Below, piece by piece: positions 23,539 to 35,455 of a stretch of 64,000 nucleotides of DNA; position 1 is the stretch's first letter; each line of letters begins with the position of its first letter. This stretch comes from Mortierella sp. BCC40632 (lineage: Eukaryota > Mortierellomycota > Mortierellomycetes > Mortierellales > Mortierellaceae), in assembly GCA_011634665.1 (NCBI GenBank), contig WAEK01000003.1, positions 495,001-559,000 on the forward strand. The letters run 5' to 3'. Position numbers and translations under genes: made by a program. Below the pieces are notes generated by a model that had not been told where the DNA came from, did not search any database, and saw nothing but the letters and a program-made list of their open reading frames with translations.

Positions 23539-26091
23539 ATGTCCTCACCACAGGAGCAATGCAACAAACTGGGCAATCTCACCGTCCATGTATACTTTCA
23601 GCATGTTCCTCCAGAGCTCTGGAGTGCTTCCAGCTTTGCTCAGCATCCATCCGCCTTTGACATGCAAGACTTTATCTCGGGACTGAAAAAGATCAACAAG
23701 GCCGGAGGCGCTCCTATCCACTGTCGTGCTGGAGTCATCCTGGCTTGTCTAAAGAACAAATCTGGGCAGGAAGAGCTCAAGCTAGCTTCCGAGACGTTAG
23801 CCACCAGGCTCAGTCAAGAAGCTGCTGGGATGACCACACTGCGTTATCAACAAGTTGTTCAAAAGTCAATGCTCGAGTCGCGAATTGAAGGTGCGTAGTT
23901 TACTAAGGATCCTCTATGAGTCTATTACCTTATATATATCATTTTTACATCTCGCTCATTGTGGATCCCATGGACAATAGAAATGATAAAAAGCATAACA
24001 CTACTCACTTGTTACTCTAGAATCTGAAAAGATATCGAATCTTTCAAAATCTCCATTGATGATGCAAAGACAGATCTCGCTATCGAGCCCAACTCAGGAG
24101 CAATCAAGATCTCTTGCTGCTGTCTCTACAGTAGACCCAGAAATGGACAAAGCGTCGGTCGGCCCACAAAACCATGGCGCAGCTGTTCCTGTATCCAATA
24201 CTCCCAGAAAATGTACCTTTAATCCTTTTCTCTCCCTCTTTCTCTGTTTAGAATAACTGCTTCCGATCCTCAAGCAGGCTGCTTACTAACATATGCTGGA
24301 ACCCTTTTCTCTCTCGTCAATGGTAGCATCCAAGAGAAAGCTTGAGGACAATAATGGCGACCAAGAGCTTGCGACAGTGGCTCGGAGAAAAGTGGTAAGG
24401 ATTGTCTTGTCCCCTCGTCTCCAAAAAAAGAAAAAGTGCACTTTTCCAACGTTCATTCAATCTTCTATTTGTACCTCATCATCATTAGCGATTCGAAAAG
24501 ATGGATCGTAGTCGATTCTGGACCTTGAAGAGTGGGCGCACAGTGGAAGAGGTGCTCTTTGAAGCAAGTCTAAAGAAAGGCGCTTCGACAAAGTAAGCAA
24601 TCACCCTTTTTTGTTTTTCTACTCTTGGGAATCTATCAAACATTGATGCCCGTGAGAAAACTAGAAATGAAGCAAATACTAAATGTCTTTACTTGATTTA
24701 TTTGTGTGCCAGGATCCGTTCATTTACGATTGACATTCGTTGCCCAGAAACAGAAAAGTTGTTTGATATGCTAGAATGGCTCGAGATTGAACAGGCCAAG
24801 GGGGTCAAAGATTTTTCGTTGCCTTTACTTCCAGAGTCAACTGCCAAGTACATCAATGACCTTCGAAAGGCGGTTCTGGACAAGAAACCCGTTTGGGAGG
24901 TGCCGGTCCCTGCGACAGACCAAAAGTCTTGTCGCTTGGCCCTCAACACTTTTGATTCATGGTATTTTCCAACTGATCATAGCCAGCGATGAGAGCTTGT
25001 CCATTTTTTTTTTTTTTTTTTTTTTTACTCAAGCTCTGAACCTCTGTTGGTCAATAGGCAAGAACTATATGAAAAGGACCCGTCTCCGTTTGGTATCGAA
25101 GATCTTTCTGAAGCATACTGGGGAAGAAACTCATGGCCACTCTTGATGCGGTTTCTGGACGACCTTCCAGCCATCTTTATGATTGATGGTGAAAAAACTG
25201 GGATCGACTCTTCTCGGAGACGTAACCAGAGTCGGCAACTGGAGGCGGATGGGACGATTAATCGAAAACAATTTGGAAGACGATTTGATCTCATTGCACG
25301 GGATGTCATTGCGCGCAAGGATTGGATGCTTGTGGAACGAATGAAAGGATGGGATCCATTATCGACCAAATTTCTCCAAGAATCCGGAGTCGATTTGTTT
25401 AGAGAAACGCAAACGATCATGAACCATCGACTACAAGAATCGGAAAACACTGCTTTTCTTAATCGAGCACGATTTTTCGGAATCTATACTGGAGGTAAAA
25501 CCCATATTTGCTCGGAAATATTATGATGCCCCCCCCCCCACCTTCTCTACTTCCTCTTATCAGTAGGTATCTTTATTAACGGATTCAGTTGGCCCAACCA
25601 TTGTCTGTACATGGACTTGAAAGATCGAGGATTCCAAGTAATGGAGTTGAGACCAGCACGTCCTCGATCTTATGTGTCTTTTTTCCACCAATACCCTGCC
25701 TATGATCTTCCTGTGGAGAAAAGAGATATGAAGCAACAATCAAAGGGCCTAGGCCATCTCTTGCGAATCCGGGTACGGTTTAGAGGTGTCTTTGTTTTGC
25801 TATACCTTGATCTTGATATGAAAGCATTGAATCTTTTTGAAGGATAGTTGGGACGAGTGATGATACTAAGGTACTTTTCTCTCTTTCTCTCTTTCTTTCT
25901 CTCCCTCTCTCGCTCTCTCCCTCTCTCAGCAATGTATGTTGAACACTATTACCTTGTACCGATCTCTATCAAGCGAGAGTGATAGCAAAGAAAGTGACAG
26001 CGGTGATGACGATGATGATGACGCTAGCTATTTGTATGAAGAGGAGCAAGTGCATGTTGATGCCAACATCAACCTCGCCTCGTCGCCCTAG
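23539..26091 (+). CDS. Unrecognised 589-aa protein, probably lineage-restricted
   Basis: Exons: 23539-23890, 24021-24212, 24327-24394, 24489-24592, 24713-24961, 25058-25494, 25567-25772, 25930-26091; all phases agree. No catalytic motif was recognised. Visible parts: an N-terminal globular segment (LTVHVYFQHVPPELW), a Ser-rich linker with NTPRKSSKRKLE that could be a nuclear localisation signal, a central region (DRSRFWTLKSGRTVEEVLFE; DPSPFGIEDLSEAYWGRNSW; LPAIFMIDGEKTG), and an acidic C-terminus with six Asp in a row. The style matches uncharacterised proteins common in Mortierella-type fungi; that is an impression, not a search. Two acceptors three bases apart (CAGTAG, 25561-25566) would give one residue more or less. 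The last intron is the least certain. Confidence 0.75.
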
Positions 26092-26137
26092 GAGGCAGAT
26101 CAAATAAAACCAATTTGCTGGAACTTTTAAAGAACAT

Positions 26138-26199
<62 letters not shown>

Positions 26200-26706
26200 G
26201 AAAGAAAGGGAGAGAGGGACAATGGAGCAAAACGCAAAACGCAAAACGCAAAAGTGGTCCAAACTCTCTTTGGGTTGGGGAGGACAGAAGAGACTGGGTC
26301 CTCGAGGTCCAGAGGTCCATGCCGCCACAAGCATGCTAGAGAACTCCCCCTCCCAGGACGAGAGTGAGAGGGTGTCACACGGAGACAAGGATGGAAGATA
26401 CAAATGGTACCCATTTTAGGGCGACAATTGCCTGCGGTCTTCATGGTGTGGGCAAAAAGGCATAAATATGGAGCAGTCTGTCTCCCAACTTTTTTTTTGT
26501 TTCTTTGCCTTTGGGATTTCATCTGCTCGTTTCAACAGAGTTTGCATCATTCTCTTTAGAATCGCTCTTCATCCAACTCTCCACTCTCTTGACTGCATCT
26601 CATTGATCCAACCCATATCCACTCATCCATCCATCCATCCATCCATCTCTATCCATCCATCTTCATCCAATTCCACTTCTTCAGTTCACATTCCAAACTT
26701 TTCACC
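26092..26706. other. Intergenic with long (GA)n tract
   Basis: Contains an AG/GA microsatellite at 26139-26196, a short AAAACGC repeat near 26228-26250 and a CATC repeat near 26623-26660. It is the 3' flank of the 589-aa gene and 5' flank of AARSD1. No gene is seen. Confidence 0.6.
26139..26196. repeat. (AG)n microsatellite
   Basis: About 58 bp of uninterrupted AG dinucleotides. Confidence 0.95.
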
Positions 26707-28417
26707 ATGCCCGAGAGCAGCAACACCACGTCCCAAGTGCCTGTCGGCCTCTTGACCTGCCAGCATACACCCTACCTCAAGTCCCTCTCCACCACCGTCC
26801 TCTCCTGTTCCAAGAAACCCAACAAACAAAAGCTCTATGAGGTCCAGCTGCAGGACACAAGTACGAAAAATTGACACCACACTAGTTTTTGCAAATCAGT
26901 CTCGTTTCTCTTTTGCTTCTCTGTGACACTGACTTCTTTGTGGGGGGTTGTCTCTGAATGATAATAGTCCTCTTTCCTGAGGGTGGTGGACAGCCCTGCG
27001 ATTATGGTACACTGAACGAGACGATCCAAGTCAAGAATGTTCAGCGTGTTGGCACAAGCCATGTCCACCATGTCACCGAGCCTGTGAGCGAAGGGATCGA
27101 GGCTCGACTGGAGTTGGATTGGAATCGTCGATTGGACAATATGCAGCAACACAGTGGACAACATCTTTTGACGGCAGTCTTTGAGCAGCCCGAGTATGAC
27201 TGTGATACCGTTGCCTGGTAAGTGAGAGAAAGATTTGAATGACTCTTTTATTTCCGAACTGCGGGAGGCGCAGGGCCTTTTTTTTTTTCTCTCTCTCTCT
27301 CTTCCCTTTCGAGCTAAAAAAAAATTCACTTGTCTCCTTACAGGGGCATGAATGCCACTCGCTGCCATGTTGAGCTGTCCAAGACGCCAACACTAGAACA
27401 GATCAAGGAAGTGGAGGAACGCTGCAACCTGTTTATCCGTCGCAATTATCCCATCCACATCAACTTTGTGGAGCAACGACCCGACTCTCTCCCCAAAGGT
27501 AGCTTTTCTTTTCTTTTCTTTTCTTTTTTTTCTTTCTCTCTTTCTACCTGAATGTTCCTCTCAACCTTATTGAACTAATTCTGAATGCATTTTTTTTTTA
27601 TTTGTCAAATCTCTTAGACTATGTGGGACCCAATGGCGTGTTCCGAGTAGCACAGATCATGGAAGATCTCGATGTCATCGCCGCCGAAAGAAACCCACTT
27701 GAGGATCAGACCAATCAACCCAAACTCGGTCTCAAACCCCTTGACTATAACCCATGCTGTGGAACGCATGTCAAGACCCTGAAGGATCTTCAATGCATCA
27801 AGATTCTTCATTTTGAAAAGATTCGTGGTAACAACTGTCGTCTCTTTTTCGTCGTCGGTCAACGGGCCTTGAACCTCTTACAAGAGACCTATCAGCTGTC
27901 GCGTGATCTGGGAACTGTCCTGGCGGCTCCCGGTGGACCCGAGACCTTTGTCGAGACTGTGGTCAAGAATCAAAAAATGAACCGAGAGAACTTCAAGCTT
28001 GCGAAAGCTCTTTTCAAGGACTTGGCTGGGTATCTGGTTCGGGATTGGATTTTGGAGTTGAAGGAACAACATCTTGTCCAACCCGATGGTACGGATCCTG
28101 GTTATGTGATCTCGTATCACCGTGACGATGGTGACAGTGATTATCTTGTTCTCTTGACGCATCTCTTGACGGACAATGACCTTTTGCAAGGTCGCCGGAT
28201 CTTTATCCTTTCTGCGGGTGACAGAAAGGAAGGAGGACCCATGTTGATTGTAGGCAAGGATGAGGCCCTGATCAAGCAGGTGTCTGCTGAAGTGAGCAAA
28301 TTTGTTGAGGTCAAGGGAGGTGGAAAGGGACGTTGGCAGGGCAAGTCCAAGTCTTGGAAAGGACTGGAGACCGCCTGGGAGGCAGCCAAGGCTGTTGTCA
28401 AGTCAGGAAGCGCTTAA
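26707..28417 (+). CDS. AARSD1: Alanyl-tRNA editing protein (AARSD1/AlaX type)
   Basis: Exons: 26707-26860, 26968-27217, 27344-27498, 27618-28417; 452 aa. It is a free-standing relative of the editing half of alanyl-tRNA synthetase that deacylates Ser-tRNA(Ala). It has FPEGGGQPCDYG near residue 54, the zinc/catalytic HxxxH (H113-SGQ-H117), and the second zinc-binding pair in PCCGTH (about C233/C234-H237). A C-terminal region of about 200 residues follows (SYHRDDGDSDYLVLLTH, RIFILSAGD, GGGKGRWQGKS), matching the DHHA1-like end of AlaX-L proteins. There is no aminoacylation domain, so it is not a synthetase. Starts with a Met in good context just after the CATC repeat. Confidence 0.94.
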
Positions 28418-28658
28418 AAACACCTAGACAACATTGCAATAGACATTCCTCTATAGGTCTTTTTTTTTCTTTTTTGCAATAATACAAAGTTGCGATTTAT
28501 CTAGAAATGTGTAATAATGGCTAAAAAATACTGAAAAAAAAAAAAAAAAAAAAAAAGAAAAAGGAAAAGAAAAGGGAAAAAAGAGAAAAAAAGGGAAAAT
28601 AGAGACTATCTCTCAATTCTTTTATATATGACGGATGACAAAAAGACTATTGAGGTCT

Positions 28659-30441
28659 TTAGAACTTCATCACACGCTCAATACCCTCAGCGCAACGGAT
28701 CATGTCTGGCACATGGAACTTTTCGAACACCAATGGGAAAGGAGTATCATACGAAGTGATACGCTGGATAGGAGCCTCGAGTCTCAAGAAGCATCTATAG
28801 GAGAAAGAAAGAGCAATCAGCAAAAGGAACAACACTCGAGCATTGTAAAAATTAAAAAAAAAAAAAAAAAAAGCTACTCACCTCTCCATAACTGTGCTGG
28901 CAATCTCAGCAGCCATGCCCTGTGTCTTGGGAGCCTCGTGAGCAATCAAGAGACGACCAGTCTTGTTTACAGAGTTGCAGACAGTCTCAACATCCCAAGG
29001 CAAGATCGAGCGAAGATCGATCAACTCGACCGAAAGACCAGGCATCTTCTTTTGTGCAATCTGGATAGCATTCTCGAGCACATACAACTGAGCACCCCAT
29101 CCGACCACAGTCAAGTCCTTGCCTGGGGTCAAGATCTCGGCCTTGCCCAGAGGCAATTCGTAATCACCTACAGGAACCATCTCGACCGCAGCACGGTACA
29201 AGATCTTGGGCTCCATAAAGATGACAGGGTTGCGATCACGGACCGAAGCCAAAAGGAGACCCTTGGCCTGGATAGGGCTACGAGGGATCACGACCTTGAG
29301 ACCAGGTGTATGAGCAAAGTAGGCCTCGGGCGACTGCGAGTGGTAATGACCACCGTGACCGACGGCACCACAAGGGGTACGAATGCACAGACCTCCGACA
29401 TTGAACTCGCCTCCAGATCGGTAACGGTACTTGGCAGCCTCGTTCACAAGCTGGTCAAAGGCTGGGAAGATGTAATCTGCAAACTGGATCTCGGCAATGG
29501 CGGTCGATCCCATCGCTGCCATACCGATACCGAATCCTGCAATCGCCTGCTCTGACAAGGGGGTGTTGAAGACACGGTCGCGACCTGGGTGGATGGAGAT
29601 AGGGGGAGGGAATAGTTTGGTTAATTACCGGGTTACCAGGTTCAGGGCAAGCTGATCTGGAATTTAGGATGTAGGGTAAAAGGATTAATGACGTACCAAA
29701 CATCTCGGAAAGACCCATTGTGCAGCGGAAGACACCACCAAAGGCAACATCCTCTCCAAAGACGCAGGCAGTGTCGTCGGTAGCCAAGGCAATGCTCATA
29801 GCATCGTTGATTGCCTGGAAGGTGTTCATCTTCTTGGTCTCGCCTTTATATGTTTAGTCATATATTTAAAAAAAAAAGTTGGATCAGTTAATTTAGTGGA
29901 CTGGCTGCGGTTCCATGACAAGAGTGGAGTAAAAGGAAAAGGGGATGGGGGAGGGAGACACAGAGTCAATGTTATTACCATTGGCAACACCAGCCAGCTC
30001 AGGGTTTCTCAGGGCATCGTGGTGGGTGGTCTTGATGTACTTGGAGTTGGCGACACCGGGCAAGAAACCCTCTGCAGGGGGCGGAGAATTGGCGGCCGCA
30101 TAGTGCGTCTTGAGCGAGGTGTGGAGATGCTACCAAAATAGAGGGAAATCATAACAAAGGGGGAGAGGGGAGGAGAGGGGCAACGATCGTGGGAATAATT
30201 TTAGGAGGACTGTCTGGTGAGCGTCTGAGGTATCCCCTCTCAGGCTGTTGTCGTTTTTTTTTTTTTTTTTTTTTTTTTTAGTCCCCATCTAGCCAAGAGA
30301 GCTAGGATGATGAAAAAGAGATGCAAGCAATGAGGCCGGTTCATCTAGAAATACCTTGATGGGTGCACGCTGCTGGAGGAGATTTCTAGAGGCAAGGCCC
30401 AATGAAGTAGCCAAACGGGAAGTAGACAGGGCAAAGGTCAT
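28659..30441 (-). CDS. BCKDHB: Branched-chain 2-oxoacid dehydrogenase E1-beta subunit
   Basis: Exons (minus): 30441-30355, 30129-29979, 29843-29697, 29584-28882, 28794-28659; 407 aa. The N-terminus ([20 protein letters not shown]) is a mitochondrial presequence. The body is a transketolase pyrimidine-binding beta subunit: [67 protein letters not shown], and the C-terminal domain with [14 protein letters not shown] and [17 protein letters not shown]. The phrases GGVFRCT and [15 protein letters not shown] separate BCKDH from pyruvate dehydrogenase beta. It works with E1-alpha in the mitochondrial matrix in valine, leucine and isoleucine breakdown. Intron 2 ends in AAG, a weaker acceptor, but phase and family sequence support it. 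Confidence 0.95.
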
Positions 30442-31101
30442 GATGAATAAAGTCTGGGAAATGTGAGAGAGAGGATTTGGGTATGAATGAGAGGAGAAAA
30501 GGGTCGGAGGGAACTAGTGTAACAAAATGAGTGTGCTGTGAGCTGGATGACGGGGGGTGGGCACGAGACTATGCCACGACGGATGGGGAACAACGGAGAG
30601 AGAGAGGACAAAAGGATGGGGGGGAGGAGGGAGAACAAGAAAAAAAAAAAAAAGGCGGAGTGGAAAGAGAGAGAAAAGAGAGTGGATTGGGACCGTGAAA
30701 AAAATATCACTCTGGGAAGTGGAGATCGAGGTCCTCGTCCTCCCCGTGGGAAAGTTGAGACAGGTCACTTTATTTCCAACCAGACCTGCAGCGGAAGTAT
30801 CGCAAACTCTAACAGCCCTCGGTCTCCGCAAGACAAACATTAAAATTGTGGAGCCCCGCTTTTTTTTTTTTTTTTTATTCATGTACTTTTCAACTTGGCC
30901 TCGGATACATGGTTCGAAAACGCCATGCGAATGGATCCGAGACGACTGAGTCTCTGATCGCAAGTAGACATGCTCAGGGACAAATCATTCATTAAAGCTG
31001 TCCACATCCTGAGTTCCAGGAGCCCTATCCATCAAGTGGTTACAAGATAGTTTTGAGTTAGACCCTGAAAAGACCACATCTATCAAAAGATATAGCATCG
31101 T
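30442..31101. other. Intergenic, no gene seen
   Basis: Upstream flank of BCKDHB and 3' flank of the HEI10-like gene. GA-rich and A-rich runs around 30590-30680; no ORF with domain content. Confidence 0.55.
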
Positions 31102-32302
31102 TCAGTCTTTCCAATCCGTTACCATTGCTGACAATAGACCACCGTGAGACTGAAGGCCACCAGTAATTTCTTGGACACTCGGAACCGTAGCCTTCGTCTC
31201 TGAGAAGAGAGGACGTCTTGATTGTTGATTATGCAAGAGCTGTAATCTGGCCAACTCTCGTCTCTTTTCTTCCAGTTGATCGCACAGTTCAGCTGACCGT
31301 CGTTTCTCCAGCTCTACATCCTTTTGTAATGCTGTAAAGCAGAGCTTTCTATTTAGCATCTATTTTATCTCAAAGCACCCCATTACTTATTGCATTGTCA
31401 TGGATCTTACCAGTGACCGTTTCGCGGTATCCTATTGAAAAAAAAAAAAAAAAAAAAAAAAGATTATAGTGAATTTGACAGTGCCCACTCGACTCCACTT
31501 AATAATATAAAGAAAGAAGTCCATCCTAACCTGTGATCTCGTCATTCATTTCCCGGGATGTCCACTGAAGTTGCTTTTCCAGATGTCGGAGCTTGTCCTC
31601 CTGAGTCTTTTGGCTCAATTCTTGAAACTTGGCTTCCTGTGCTGTTTGATAGGTCCAAAAGGAGATGGCACGAGTACAGATCTCGAGAATGACTTCTGGG
31701 CGAAGACCTGACAATACGGACTAGAAATAAAGAACTCCTCCCTTCCTTCAAATCAAGATCCTGGACAATTTTTAATTGCTTCAGATCCGGATATTTATAT
31801 ATATATATATATTTCTTACCGATTTGTACTCTTGACTTGGATCGAGATCCACAAAGACGATGTCATCGCTACCGATTGGATTTATATGTTTAGTTTTTCT
31901 TCTTCAAATCAGAGTCACTTTGCGACAAGAAAAAAGAAAAGAAGAAAAAAAAAAGGGGGGGGGAGGGGGCGATAAAATGAGATAAGTCAAGGAAAAGAAA
32001 AACAAGACTTACGGATGAGTCAAACTCGTTTCACATGCAGGACAAACTAGAGCTACTTCAAAGGCTTTCTTTGCGCAACTCACACAAAAGATGTCTAGTG
32101 GGATATTCCTCTATTATCAGTATTTTTGCCAGAAGAAGGAGAAGAAGGGGTGTGATGTGATAGATAGAGAGAGAAAGTAGAATGTAGAAAGACCAAATTC
32201 TTACGAGAGCATGTTGTAACACATGCCTGGTAGATTGGATCCAACAGGTCAGATAGAGATGAACACTCATGAATCGATATATATATATATAAAAAGAAGA
32301 AT
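31102..32302 (-). CDS. HEI10: HEI10/CCNB1IP1-like meiotic RING protein (5' end unresolved)
   Basis: Exons recognised (minus): from about 32302 to 32205, 32094-32013, 31868-31820, 31720-31531, 31431-31411 (21 nt), 31331-31102. The protein reads ACVTTCSHIFCVSCAKKA, then CPACETSLTHPDDIV, DLDPSQEYKSSVLSGLRPEV, ILEICTRAISFWTYQ and a coiled coil. This is the RING-linker-coiled-coil order of CCNB1IP1/HEI10, a SUMO/ubiquitin ligase-like protein on synaptonemal complexes that promotes crossovers. PSQEYKSSVLSGLRPEV-x-L-x-I-x-x-RA-x-x-FWTYQ is diagnostic. The first exon with the start codon and the first RING cysteine pair was not found; in the frame used here one Cys (HECSSLSDLL) precedes the domain. 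The right-hand coordinate is therefore approximate. Confidence 0.82.
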
Positions 32303-32689
32303 CTGAAAGTGGTGCCACTTTCCTTGCTATCTTGAGGAGAGAGGGTGCTCCGACAGCTGAGGACATTGCCTACAGAATCGGTGGCGTTTTGGCATGAGTC
32401 AAGGAGGTGTTGGTCGGAGAACAGTTACGCAAAGCGTATAAAAGAAAAAGAAACCTCTCTCTTTACATTTCAACTCTTGTTCTGTCATCCAGTTTCAACG
32501 AGTGGGAGTAGGAGGGGGGAGGGGGATGGTGAAGAAAGAGCGGAATGTGTAAACCACTGTTCTTTTGTTTCTTGTGACAGGCAAAAAAAAAAAAGAGAGA
32601 AAGAAAGAAAGAAAGAAAGAAGAAAAGCTTGCTTAAAAACTAGGCTCTTTATTAAGAGAGTTACTAGGGGAGGAGGGAGGAGTGAGCCA
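32303..32689. other. Spacer between arrestin 3' end and HEI10 5' region
   Basis: It may hold the missing first exon of the HEI10-like gene. A CPxL-type candidate (RFCRQCPQLSE, minus strand near 32390-32340) has cysteines but no fitting splice phase. Contains a GAAA repeat near 32596-32625. Confidence 0.35.
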
Positions 32690-35159
32690 TTATGGACGGT
32701 AATCACTACCATATTCAGTCGTCGACGGGTTCCGTTGCACACGATTGTGCAGCCCAGAACCCTGGTACTCAACTGGCATCACCACCATCGGAACAAATAC
32801 ATTGTGTAACTGTGGCGATGAAGGACCTAATCCAACATCCACAGCACGTGGAGCTGTCGGTACCTCAGTCGTTACGTTAATAGGAAACGGAATGGGTAGA
32901 ATCCTTGGTGTCTCATTTTTCTCTCGTGGGTACCCGTTGGGTGACCATGCCAATTGTGGCGGCAGTGGTGGAGGCGGCGGTGAAGATATAGTTGACATCT
33001 GTGGGGCCCTAGCTTCGAGATATTGGTTTTGTGTCCTTGGAAAAGTACCAGGGGATGGTCCCGCTACTGGAGGCGGAATAAATGGTGCTGTATGTGGATG
33101 TCCTGCTTGACCTGCCGGGGTTAGAAACTGGGATCTCGATCCTCCTGATAGCGACGATGGGGATGGAGGTAAAAACTGTGGCGGCTGTGGTGGAAGGAAG
33201 GGTAATGGCTTCGCTGCCAGGCCTCCAAATCCAGGCTGCTGAAAATTAGAAAATCCCTGCGGCAGATACGATTGGGATCGAGAGTGGATCGTTGCGTATG
33301 GAAGCGGAGTCGCCCCCGGGCGTGGCTGTGGTTGTAAATGCGAAGAATACTGACCATTCAATTGAAGGGATGAGGAGTGGCGCCTATTTCTGTTTCCTAT
33401 GTCGGCAACGGGTGCATCTGAACGAGTAGCCATGGCCGCTGACGACGGTAAGGTATTGAGTGTCGAAGGCTTAGCCCGTGGTAGACTCTGAGTATATCTC
33501 GGTGGATCTCCTGAGTGCGAGTCCGAGTTTACTGCAGACGAAGATGAGCCCTGATACCGGCTAAAAGTAGCCATTATTTGCTGTTGTGTGAGAGCTTGGA
33601 TATGGAGGGGATGCTCACTCGGAGAGCATGCAGAGCCAGAGGGATTCTGGGATGGGTATACATCGTTCGGGTTATTTGAATTATTTACACCAGGCTTGGG
33701 TAAGACTGTTGCGACAGAAGCGGGTGACGTTGCTGGCGAGGTAGAAGGGGTGGAGCTCCTCGATCGAACGCTCTCAGAGGGCGCATCCGTAATCTGAGTA
33801 AAGGGACTGGGTTTATGAGTATGGAGCAAGTCGGAGAGCGTACCAATGATGATTGGGATCTGGAGTTCTGCTCCACCTGGACTCCCTAAGAGTTTCTCTT
33901 TTTGCGCCGTTTTTAATTTGCGATTAAAGCGCCTTTCCATAAAACCAGTGCTGTCTCGCAAGTCCAAGATAATATTTAGGTAGTACTCGATCGAGATTGC
34001 TTTTGTAGTTGTCATCGTCGGGAGTGCGTTCAGTGGGATTGTCAGTTCTGCTGATACTCTGCATGTTTTAGTAGTGGGGTCGATGGAAAAGCCCTGAGAT
34101 GTGTTGGCCAAGACTTCGGTGTATTCTTTTGCATGACTTCAGTCCCATAGGCAAGAAGGTAGTATTATCAAAGAAACGTAAAGAATAGTAAAATGCACGT
34201 TAATCATACTGAGGATAGGTCTAAATCAAGTGGTTCCGTCCTAGTTCTGAATGATCGTAAACCACTTACTCGCCGGCATAATAGTGTTCCTTGCGGACCA
34301 ATTGGATCCAGCATCCAGGGTTCCTCCGAATTTTCCGTGGATGTGCGATGTCGATCACTACTGGCAACATCTGTCCTCTCAGGTACGCGGAACGAGTGAG
34401 ATATGCCTTAAAAGAAGCAAGGTCCTTTTTGCTGTTGGACTGTGCCTTCGTGTGGATAGCACTTTCTGCCATAACTGAGTCTGAGTAAGGCTCTGCCTGG
34501 ATGTTAATTAGGTCTTTGAGTTGCACCTGGTGTGTGGTCTTGTGTTCTTGCATCCCTCCAAGGAATCCTGTTGCCGTCATTAAAGCAATAAGGGTGTATT
34601 TAACAGACCCATGACGATACTAAAAAATGATCCAACAGCAATTAGCGTGGAAGGATTCAAGGGTTTTGTGTATGGATGTCTACCATAGTCTCTTTCCTTC
34701 TCTTTCAGCAAATGTTTTTCTTACCTTGCCACTTGATGGAAGATGTTGAAGTGGAAATGTAAACTCAAAAGGCCAAGAGTATTTGCCCTCCTCCAGCTGG
34801 TATTCGGCTGCATTGTTGGCGCTTCCGATAAGAACCACTTGCTGATTCTGGACATAGATACCTTCTTCTGCTTTGCCAATCTTTGTGACAATCTGACCTA
34901 CAAATCGAATCTTGATACAAGTGTATTTTATTGTTGATGTTGTGTAGAGGTGAACATGGCCTGGGGTATGGAGAAGGAGAGGTGTGTTGGGGGCTGTCAG
35001 CAAATTGATTTTCGTAGAGCACCTCGTGTGTCCTGGTGTGGAACCGGGTCAAGTGATATAGGGTCAAGAAGGCGTCCTACCTCCGAAAGTGTCTCCAGGG
35101 AGATAGTACCCTGTGTTTTCTGAAGTGTCAGCAAGAAGCTCAATTGTCAGTCGCTTCAT
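32690..35159 (-). CDS. Alpha-arrestin with PPxY motif
   Basis: Exons (minus): 35159-35081, 34960-34725, 34619-34270, 34136-32690; 703 aa. The N-terminal arrestin fold starts MKRLTIELL and GYYLPGDTFGGHVHL, with YSWPFEFTFPLQHLPSS, a typical Arrestin_N signature, and KYTLIALM; the Arrestin_C half includes SAELTIPLNALPT and ISIEYYLNIILDL. The C-terminal about 350 residues are Ser/Pro/Gln-rich and disordered, with DPPRYTQS, a PPxY site of the kind bound by Rsp5/NEDD4-type ubiquitin ligase. These proteins recruit the ligase to plasma membrane permeases and cause their endocytosis. The acceptor of exon 4 (CTGAAG) was chosen for phase; it adds DHAKE before YTEVLAN. Cargo is unknown. Confidence 0.88.
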
Positions 35160-35393
35160 AGTGGCAGAACTCTGTGTCTGTGTCCAGCTGGATTTGTGTG
35201 TCCTTGTGGATAAGATTAAGGTAGCTACGTTTTAGGAGAGAGGAGATCTCAAAGGAGGAAATGGAAGGACAGGTGCCAGTGTACAGAAAACCGTGCTGTG
35301 GATGGTGATCAAGCGTGTGGACGCTTTCAAGGTGTGAAAAAAGGTTGTGTGTTGACGCAAAGGAAAAGTCAAATCATGCACGGATGAGATAAA

Positions 35394-35455
<62 letters not shown>

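Noticed and set aside
28635..29555. 306-aa plus-strand ORF
   Set aside because: It is antisense to BCKDHB exon 4, whose sequence matches the E1-beta family throughout; the plus frame has no domain content and is a codon-bias shadow.
32200..32270. ATG of the frame MSVHLYLTCWIQ as start of the HEI10-like gene
   Set aside because: The frame does not match the next exon's phase; only the frame giving ACVTTCSH joins to IFCVSCAKKA.
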